Positions 58,954 to 64,000 of a stretch of DNA of 64,000 nt are shown here, piece after piece. The first letter of the stretch is position 1, and each line of letters begins with the position of its first letter. Origin of the DNA: Microbacterium sp. BLY. GTDB lineage: Bacteria; Actinomycetota; Actinomycetes; Actinomycetales; Microbacteriaceae. The notes under the pieces were generated by a model that was not told the origin of the DNA, did no database searches, and saw only the letters and a list, made by a program, of their open reading frames with translations. The stretch lies in the NCBI RefSeq assembly GCF_017939615.1, contig NZ_JAGKSR010000001.1, positions 1,426,001-1,490,000 of the forward strand, given 5' to 3'. A program made the position numbers and the translations under genes.

Positions 58954-59940
58954 ATGACCTCTCCCGTCCTCACCTCGACCCGGCGGTCGTCCGCCCGGCT
59001 GTTCGATCCGACGCTGCTCATCGGCGTCGTCGTCGTGGCGGCGCTCCTGGCGATTTCACTCTTCACCGGCGTGTACGACATCGCTGGCGCCGATGACGGC
59101 GCGCAGATGTTCCAAATCACCCGCGTCCCCCGCACGATCGCGCTCGTGCTCGCCGGCGCGGCGATGGCGATGGCCGGGCTCGTGATGCAGCTGCTCACGC
59201 AGAACCGCTTCGTCGAGCCGACCACCACCGGCACCACCGAGTGGGCCGGGCTCGGGCTCCTCGCCGTGATGGTGCTCGTGCCGCATCCGTCCCTTCCTCT
59301 GCGCATGGCAGGCGCCGTGTTCGCCGCGTTCATCGGCACGATGGTGTTCTTCGCGTTCCTCCGCCGGGTCGCACTGAAGTCGTCGCTCATCGTGCCCATC
59401 GTCGGCATCATGCTGGGGGCCGTGGTCGGCGCGGTCACGACCTACTTCGCCCTCGTCACCAACTCCCTGCAGATCATCGGCGTCTGGTTCGCGGGCAGCT
59501 TCACCTCGGTCATGCGCGGCCAGTACGAGATGCTGTGGATCGTCGCGATCATCGGCGTCGTCGTCTTCCTCGTGGCCGACCGGCTGACCATCGCCGGGCT
59601 GGGGGAGGAGATCGCCACCAACGTCGGGGTGAACTACAACCGGATGATCCTGCTCGGCACCGCGCTGATCGCCGTGACGACCGGCGTGGTCACCGTCGTC
59701 GTCGGCAACCTCCCCTTCCTGGGGCTCATCGTCCCGAACATCGTCTCGATGGTCCGCGGCGACGACCTGCGCAGCAACCTGCCGTGGGTGTGTCTGCTCG
59801 GCATCGCGATCGTCACCGTCTGCGACATCATCGGCCGGACGATCATCATGCCGTTCGAGGTGCCGGTGTCCCTGATCCTCGGCGTCGTCGGCGCCGTCGT
59901 CTTCGTCCTTCTCCTCCTGCGGCAGCGTCGACGTGGCTGA
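58954..59940 (+). CDS. Siderophore ABC importer permease 1 (FecCD)
   Basis: 328 residues, about nine or ten transmembrane helices. FecCD landmarks: RVPRTIALVLAGAAMAMAGL, VMQLLTQNRFVEPTTTGTTE, and the coupling loop/DDLRSNLPW region. It forms half of the permease channel with the next protein. Eight bases of its end overlap the next gene. Confidence 0.93.
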   Translation: MTSPVLTSTRRSSARLFDPTLLIGVVVVAALLAISLFTGVYDIAGADDGAQMFQITRVPRTIALVLAGAAMAMAGLVMQLLTQNRFVEPTTTGTTEWAGLGLLAVMVLVPHPSLPLRMAGAVFAAFIGTMVFFAFLRRVALKSSLIVPIVGIMLGAVVGAVTTYFALVTNSLQIIGVWFAGSFTSVMRGQYEMLWIVAIIGVVVFLVADRLTIAGLGEEIATNVGVNYNRMILLGTALIAVTTGVVTVVVGNLPFLGLIVPNIVSMVRGDDLRSNLPWVCLLGIAIVTVCDIIGRTIIMPFEVPVSLILGVVGAVVFVLLLLRQRRRG

Positions 59941-60976
59941 GCAGACGATGACGGTGACGGAGACCCCCCGGACGACGCGGTCGGCCGGGGCGTTCACGAC
60001 CGCGCGGGCGCGGCGTCGGTACCTCGTCGTGCTGGTGGTGCTCGGTGTGATCGCGCTCGGCTCCGCCTTCGGTCTGCTCGCCTGGGACAACCCGCTGCCG
60101 GTCGGCACCCCCGGGTTCTGGCGCATCGCCCAGCACCGCGCCACCGCCGTGGCCGTGATGGCGCTCGTCGCCGTCGCCCAGGCGGTCGCCACGGTCAGCT
60201 TCCAGACGGTCACGAACAACCGCATCATCACGCCCTCGATCATGGGGTTCGAGTCGCTGTATCGCGTCGTCCAGACCGCCACCGTGTACCTCTTCGGCGT
60301 CGCGGGGCTCGTGGCGATCCAGGGCGTCGGCCAGTTCGCGCTCCAGGTGCTCATCATGGTCGGGCTCGCCGTCGTCCTCTACGGGTGGCTGCTCTCCGGC
60401 CGCTACGGCAACCTCCAGATCATGCTGCTCGTGGGCATCGTGATCGGGGGAGGCCTCGGGGCGATCGCCACCTTCCTGCAGCGGCTGCTCACCCCCAGCG
60501 AGTTCGATGTGCTCGCCGCCCGGCTGTTCGGCAACGTGTCCAACGCCGACCCCTCGTACCTCCCGCTCGCGATCCTGCTCGTGATCGCGGCCTCGACCCT
60601 GCTGTGGCTGCGCTCGCGGCGGCTGAACGTGCTCGCGCTGGGCCCCGATGCCGCGCGATCGCTCGGGCTCGACCATCGCCGGGAACAGTTCCTGGTCCTG
60701 ACGCTCGTCGCCGTGCTGATGGCCACCTCCACCGCCCTGGTCGGACCGATGACGTTCCTCGGCTTCCTCGTGGCCACGCTCGCCTACCAGTTCGCCGACA
60801 CGCACGACCACCGGCTCATCTTCCCGGTCGCCGTCCTCACCGCGTTCTCGATCCTGGCCGGGGCGTACTTCGTCATGAAGAACGTCTTCTACGCGCAGGG
60901 CATGGTCTCGATCCTCATCGAGATCGTGGGCGGCACCGTGTTCCTCATCGTCATCCTCCGAAAGGGCAGACTGTGA
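59933..60976 (+). CDS. Siderophore ABC importer permease 2 (FecCD)
   Basis: 347 residues, about nine or ten transmembrane helices. FecCD landmarks: FWRIAQHRATAVAVMALVAV, SFQTVTNNRIITPSIMGFES and LGPDAARSLGLDHRREQF (coupling loop), then VGPMTFLGFLVATLAYQF. GTG start eight bases inside the previous gene. The final Leu codon overlaps the GTG of the ATPase gene. Confidence 0.93.
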   Translation: MAEQTMTVTETPRTTRSAGAFTTARARRRYLVVLVVLGVIALGSAFGLLAWDNPLPVGTPGFWRIAQHRATAVAVMALVAVAQAVATVSFQTVTNNRIITPSIMGFESLYRVVQTATVYLFGVAGLVAIQGVGQFALQVLIMVGLAVVLYGWLLSGRYGNLQIMLLVGIVIGGGLGAIATFLQRLLTPSEFDVLAARLFGNVSNADPSYLPLAILLVIAASTLLWLRSRRLNVLALGPDAARSLGLDHRREQFLVLTLVAVLMATSTALVGPMTFLGFLVATLAYQFADTHDHRLIFPVAVLTAFSILAGAYFVMKNVFYAQGMVSILIEIVGGTVFLIVILRKGRL

Positions 60977-61728
60977 TCGCACTCGACGGCGTCCGCCGTG
61001 ACTACAGCAGCGAGGTGGCGATCGGCCCCGTCGACCTCCGCATCCCGACCGGCGGGATCACCGCGCTCATCGGGCCGAACGGTGCAGGCAAGTCGACGCT
61101 GCTGACCATGATCGGCCGGCTCAACGGGATGGACGCGGGGGCCATCGAGATCGCGGGCCTCGACGTCGCCTCGACGAAGTCGAAGGACCTGGCCAAGGTG
61201 GTCTCGATCCTCCGCCAGGAGAACCACTTCGTGACGAGGCTCACGGTGCGGCAGCTCGTGGGCTTCGGGCGCTTCCCGCACTCCCAGGGCCGGTTGACGA
61301 GGGCCGACGAGGAGGTCATCAGCCAGGCGATCGACTTCCTCGATCTGGGTGCGCTGGAGGGACGCTACCTCGACGAGCTCTCCGGTGGTCAGCGGCAGCG
61401 CGCCTATGTGGCGATGGTCCTCGCGCAGGACACGGAGTTCGTGCTGCTGGACGAGCCCCTCAACAACCTCGACATGCGGCATGCCGTGCAGATGATGAAG
61501 CACCTCCGGCGGGCGGCCGAGGAGCTCGGGCGGACGATCGTTATCGTGCTGCACGACATCAACTTCGCCGGACACTACGCCGATCACATCTGCGCCATGA
61601 AGGACGGCCGGGTGGTGGAGTTCGGTCCGCCCGCCGAGATCATGACCGACGACGTGCTGAGCCGGGTGTTCGACACCCCGGTGCAGGTCGTGGACGGACC
61701 CTCCGGTCCCCTCGCCGTCTACTACTGA
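60973..61728 (+). CDS. Siderophore ABC importer ATPase
   Basis: 251 residues. Walker A GPNGAGKST (about 33-41), Q-loop RQENHF, signature LSGGQRQRAYVA, Walker B VLLDEPLNNLD, switch His in VLHDINFAGHYAD. Short FepC/FhuC-type ATPase. GTG start overlaps the permease stop by four bases. It completes the binding protein-permease-permease-ATPase importer. Confidence 0.95.
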   Translation: MIALDGVRRDYSSEVAIGPVDLRIPTGGITALIGPNGAGKSTLLTMIGRLNGMDAGAIEIAGLDVASTKSKDLAKVVSILRQENHFVTRLTVRQLVGFGRFPHSQGRLTRADEEVISQAIDFLDLGALEGRYLDELSGGQRQRAYVAMVLAQDTEFVLLDEPLNNLDMRHAVQMMKHLRRAAEELGRTIVIVLHDINFAGHYADHICAMKDGRVVEFGPPAEIMTDDVLSRVFDTPVQVVDGPSGPLAVYY

Positions 61729-61734
61729 CGGGCG

Positions 61735-61932
61735 TCAGAGCTCGACGCCGTGGTCCTCGTCGTTCACGCCCGCGTTGTGACCGCGGCGGGACTCGTAGCC
61801 GAGGAACCAGCCGAACCACACGATCGCGGCGAGCAGCACGCCCAGCCAGACGTTCTGGAAGATGAGGCCGAGGACGACGCCGGCGATCAGCAGGCCGACC
61901 GTGACGAAGATGCGCAGGGCGGTACGGGACAT
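61735..61932 (-). CDS. Small two-helix membrane protein
   Basis: 65 residues. Two hydrophobic segments (about 5-25 and 27-45) and a charged tail ending DEDHGVEL. Family not recognised; it resembles small DUF-type membrane proteins of actinobacteria. The ATG at 61932 is preferred over an in-frame ATG at 62076 that would overlap the glycosylase gene. Confidence 0.6.
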   Translation of the reverse strand: MSRTALRIFVTVGLLIAGVVLGLIFQNVWLGVLLAAIVWFGWFLGYESRRGHNAGVNDEDHGVEL

Positions 61933-61970
61933 GCGCTCAGCATACGTCGGCCGCGGCGATGACGGATCGG

Positions 61971-62930
61971 TCAGCGCCGACGATGGTCCTCGGGCGCGAG
62001 CCGGGGTCCGCGCCGTGCCTCGGCGACGCCGCTCGCGAAGATCAGCCGGATGACGCGCTGCCGGTGGCCGGCCCACGGGGCCAGCAGTTCGATCATGCCG
62101 GCATCGTCCGTGCGGTGCCCGGTCAGGGCATGCCCGACCTCGTGCGCCAGGTGGTAGTCGCCCACGCTGACCGCATCGGGGTCGCCGAGGGCGCGGATCC
62201 GCGTCTCCGCAGCGGTCCAGATGCCGACTCCGGGCAGGCTCGTGAGCACGCGGTCACGCTCAGCGCCGGTCGGGGCCGCCCGCACGGCAGCAGCGATGCG
62301 GTCGCCGCGCTCCGCGGCCCGCACAATGGTCTTCGACTGCGGCGGCTCCACTCCGGCGCGATGCCACGCCCAGGACGGGATGCGTCGCCACTGCGCCGCC
62401 GTGGGGGCGACGGCCATCGGTCGCGGCGTCGGCCCCGGCGCCGGGTCGCCGTAGCGCGACACGAGGTACCTCCAGGCACCGAAGGCCTGCATGGAGGTGA
62501 CCTTCTGCTCGAGGATGCCGCAGGCGAGGGCATCGAAGACCTCGTCCGTCCGTGCGAGCCGGATGCCGGGGTGCCGCCGGGCGGCCTCCGCGATGAGGGG
62601 ATGCCGTGAGGCGTCGAAGCCGGTCGGGTCGTCGCTGGCACCGCACAGCGCCGGCACGAGGGCGAGGGCGTGCTCGGCGCCCGGACCCCAGGCGGTCGCC
62701 CTGACCTCGTTCCCCGACATCCGCAGGGCCAACGTCGACGGACCCTGTGGGGTGCGGACCGCGCGCCAGATGACGGGGCCGTCGAAGAGCATCGTCGGAT
62801 CGGTGCCGCCGCGGCGCAGCATGCCGACGGTGCGCCGGAGATCGAGCGGGTGCGGCGGGCGGTACGTCGTCTCCCGCGGAGACTCCGCGCGGGCGGCGCC
62901 CGCCGTCGCGGGGGCAGCGGCGAGGGTCAT
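61971..62930 (-). CDS. AlkA-like DNA-3-methyladenine glycosylase
   Basis: 319 residues, HhH-GPD superfamily. Helix-hairpin-helix LTSLPGVGIWTAAETRIRAL (about residues 228-247) and the catalytic-type aspartate in VSVGDYHLAHEVG. An earlier helical part contains ACGILEQKVTSMQAFGAWRY. It removes alkylated bases from DNA for base-excision repair. The N-terminal about 40 residues are low complexity. Same strand as the regulator at 62987, separated by a short hairpin. Confidence 0.85.
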   Translation of the reverse strand: MTLAAAPATAGAARAESPRETTYRPPHPLDLRRTVGMLRRGGTDPTMLFDGPVIWRAVRTPQGPSTLALRMSGNEVRATAWGPGAEHALALVPALCGASDDPTGFDASRHPLIAEAARRHPGIRLARTDEVFDALACGILEQKVTSMQAFGAWRYLVSRYGDPAPGPTPRPMAVAPTAAQWRRIPSWAWHRAGVEPPQSKTIVRAAERGDRIAAAVRAAPTGAERDRVLTSLPGVGIWTAAETRIRALGDPDAVSVGDYHLAHEVGHALTGHRTDDAGMIELLAPWAGHRQRVIRLIFASGVAEARRGPRLAPEDHRRR

Positions 62931-62955
62931 GCGCCCACCCTACGCGCGGCTCCTG

Positions 62956-62972
62956 ACACCGGCCTCCGGTGT
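62956..62972 (-). terminator. Hairpin between the winged-helix regulator and glycosylase genes
   Basis: ACACCGG (62956-62962) with CCGGTGT (62966-62972), CCT loop, 15 bases after the regulator stop codon on the minus strand. Confidence 0.6.
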
Positions 62973-62986
62973 TGAGCGGGAGCGGG

Positions 62987-63694
62987 TCAGAAGCGGTCCG
63001 GCGACGGGGTGCCGTGGCCGTAGCGGATGACGACGTCGGCGTGACGGTCGAAGCGGTAGCCGATGCCGCGCACCGTGCGGACGATGTCCTCGTAGCGGCC
63101 GAGCTTCGCCCGCAGCCGGCGCACGTGCACGTCGATCGTGCGCTCGCCCGGGGTCTCGTCGTCCTGGGCCTGCCAGAGCGCGGCGACGAGCTCGCTGCGC
63201 TCGATCGTGCGGCCCTCGCGGAGGACGAGGTACTGCAGCAGCTCGAACTCCTTGTACGTGAAGGCCGCGGACTCGCCGTCGATGAGCACGCGCTTGCGGG
63301 AGATGTCGACGGTGACGCCGGACTCCTCGGGCGTGGTCTCCTCCTCGGCGGCGGCCTTGGTGCGGGCGATCGCGCCGGGCTCCTGCAGGGCGAGACGCAC
63401 GACGTCGAGGTCTCGGCCGCCGGAGCCATGCGGGGCGAGGGCGACGGTGGCGTGGGTCTCGGCGCCGGGCGCGAGCTCGGCCAGCGTGCGGCGGAGGGCG
63501 TCGACGAGCAGCGGAAGGCTCACACCGGCTTCGGCGGCCTTGATCTCGTCCAGGCCGACGTAGAGGGCGAAGCCGCGGGGCGAGCGGACGGCGGGGAGGT
63601 CGGCGCCGGCCGGGGCCAGCGGCGCCGACGACTCGGCGGCGGGGCGGGCGGGGGCGGTGACGGCGGGACGCTCGAGAAGGGCGGAGTTCGACAT
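62987..63694 (-). CDS. OmpR/PhoB-type winged-helix regulator without receiver domain
   Basis: 235 residues. The C-terminal domain (about 125-220) is a PhoB-type winged helix (VTVDISRKRVLIDGESAAFT, YKEFELLQYLVLREGRTIER, IDVHVRRLRAKLGRYEDIVR, GIGYRF). The N-terminal part (about 40-110, FALYVGLDEIKAAEAGVSLP) is not a receiver and has no phospho-acceptor pattern. Such receiver-less regulators are common in Microbacteriaceae; the target is unknown. No partner kinase is nearby. The promoter lies in the 306-base gap upstream. Confidence 0.85.
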   Translation of the reverse strand: MSNSALLERPAVTAPARPAAESSAPLAPAGADLPAVRSPRGFALYVGLDEIKAAEAGVSLPLLVDALRRTLAELAPGAETHATVALAPHGSGGRDLDVVRLALQEPGAIARTKAAAEEETTPEESGVTVDISRKRVLIDGESAAFTYKEFELLQYLVLREGRTIERSELVAALWQAQDDETPGERTIDVHVRRLRAKLGRYEDIVRTVRGIGYRFDRHADVVIRYGHGTPSPDRF

Positions 63695-64000
63695 GATGAT
63701 GGGTCCTCAGGACGTGAGCCCGACGGGAAGGGGCTCGGATGCGTTGCACGATGACCGGCGGAGCCGGGGAAGCGAGCACGGGTGTGCGCTCGGGACGCTG
63801 CTCTCGCAGATGGCGAGGAGTCAGGTCAGGCGGGGTGGCTGTTCGTTCAGCGACACATTCGGCAACACATGTCAACGCGACCGGGCATCATCATCCCGGC
63901 AGTCCCGTTCGCCTCCTGGGCGGACAAAGGGCGTGCGTTGATGGTCATGGGGGGATTATGTCGGAACGTGACGGCCGATGTCAAAACGCCCGGGCGCGTC
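63695..64000. other. Intergenic region to the window edge
   Basis: 306 bases without a gene I can support. It holds the leader of the minus-strand regulator and a small hairpin, CCGGG (63881-63885) / CCCGG (63895-63899). Open frames here are short and lack ribosome sites. The window ends before any next gene is clear. Confidence 0.5.

Noticed and set aside
63958..64000. ATG with GGGGGGA upstream, possible start of a next gene
   Set aside because: Only 43 bases are visible, spacing is short, and the few residues do not identify a family.
1..64000. CRISPR arrays, insertion sequences, prophage or integrase genes
   Set aside because: No regularly spaced repeats, transposase, integrase or phage structural motifs were seen on either strand.

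Overview
This is a high-G+C actinobacterial chromosome window, most like a member of the Microbacteriaceae (Microbacterium or a close relative). The support is indirect. G/C is strongly preferred at third codon positions. Genes are dense, with many 4-base ATGA/GTGA overlaps. The content is typical of the group: DUF1206 protein, SufS-SufU pair, MetPS-type importer, winged-helix regulator without a receiver, DtxR-type iron box, ultrashort T-box. No rRNA, phage, insertion sequence or CRISPR array is visible. The window reads as ordinary chromosome with several catabolic and resistance cassettes.

Layout. 1-8.6 kb: the end of a methionine/alanine importer (MetP-MetS), two GyrI-like-domain proteins, a DUF1206 membrane protein, sufSU, an F420/NADP-type reductase, a GntR regulator, and a secreted HELAH-motif protein with a small coiled-coil partner. 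8.7-20 kb: tRNA-Arg(ACG), a LysR gene divergent from a FrdA/SdhA-like flavoprotein, L-serine dehydratase, an ABC-2 exporter, the helicase HrpB, a flotillin and a MarR regulator. 20.3-32.7 kb: a large L-arabinose-type locus running LacI, ABC ATPase, sugar-binding lipoprotein, second ABC ATPase, two permeases, AraD, FGGY kinase, AraA and aldose epimerase. Three CGGTAACA-containing sites lie in its two control regions. 32.8-38.2 kb: alcohol dehydrogenase, TetR / DUF1304 / MDR oxidoreductase, a GntR regulator, and an archaeal-type AspRS.

38.2-41 kb holds two back-to-back riboswitches. One is a T-box with an ultrashort stem I and GAC in its loop, on the minus strand, ahead of the AspRS paralogue. 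The other is a yybP-ykoY (Mn2+) element on the plus strand, ahead of terC and a CNNM/CorC transporter gene. 41-46 kb: a small multidrug export protein, a DesK/DesR-like two-component pair, and an Erm-type 23S rRNA methyltransferase preceded by a short leader peptide and competing hairpins (a macrolide-type attenuator), then threonine synthase.

46-54 kb is the most interesting uncharacterised unit: NCS1 permease, HyuA-like hydantoinase/oxoprolinase, three tandem DUF917 (S-methyl-thiohydantoin desulfurase-like) genes, and a PucR regulator. They are nearly all overlapping and look like one pathway for importing and breaking a (thio)hydantoin-like ring. 54-64 kb: an NAD(P)-binding SDR, a small coiled-coil membrane protein, the RNA ligase RtcB, a VOC protein, a siderophore-interacting protein and siderophore ABC importer sharing one iron box, an AlkA-like glycosylase, and a winged-helix regulator.

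Many genes here have a TAnnnT-like -10 hexamer 6-7 bases before the start codon and little or no Shine-Dalgarno sequence, so leaderless transcripts are probably common.
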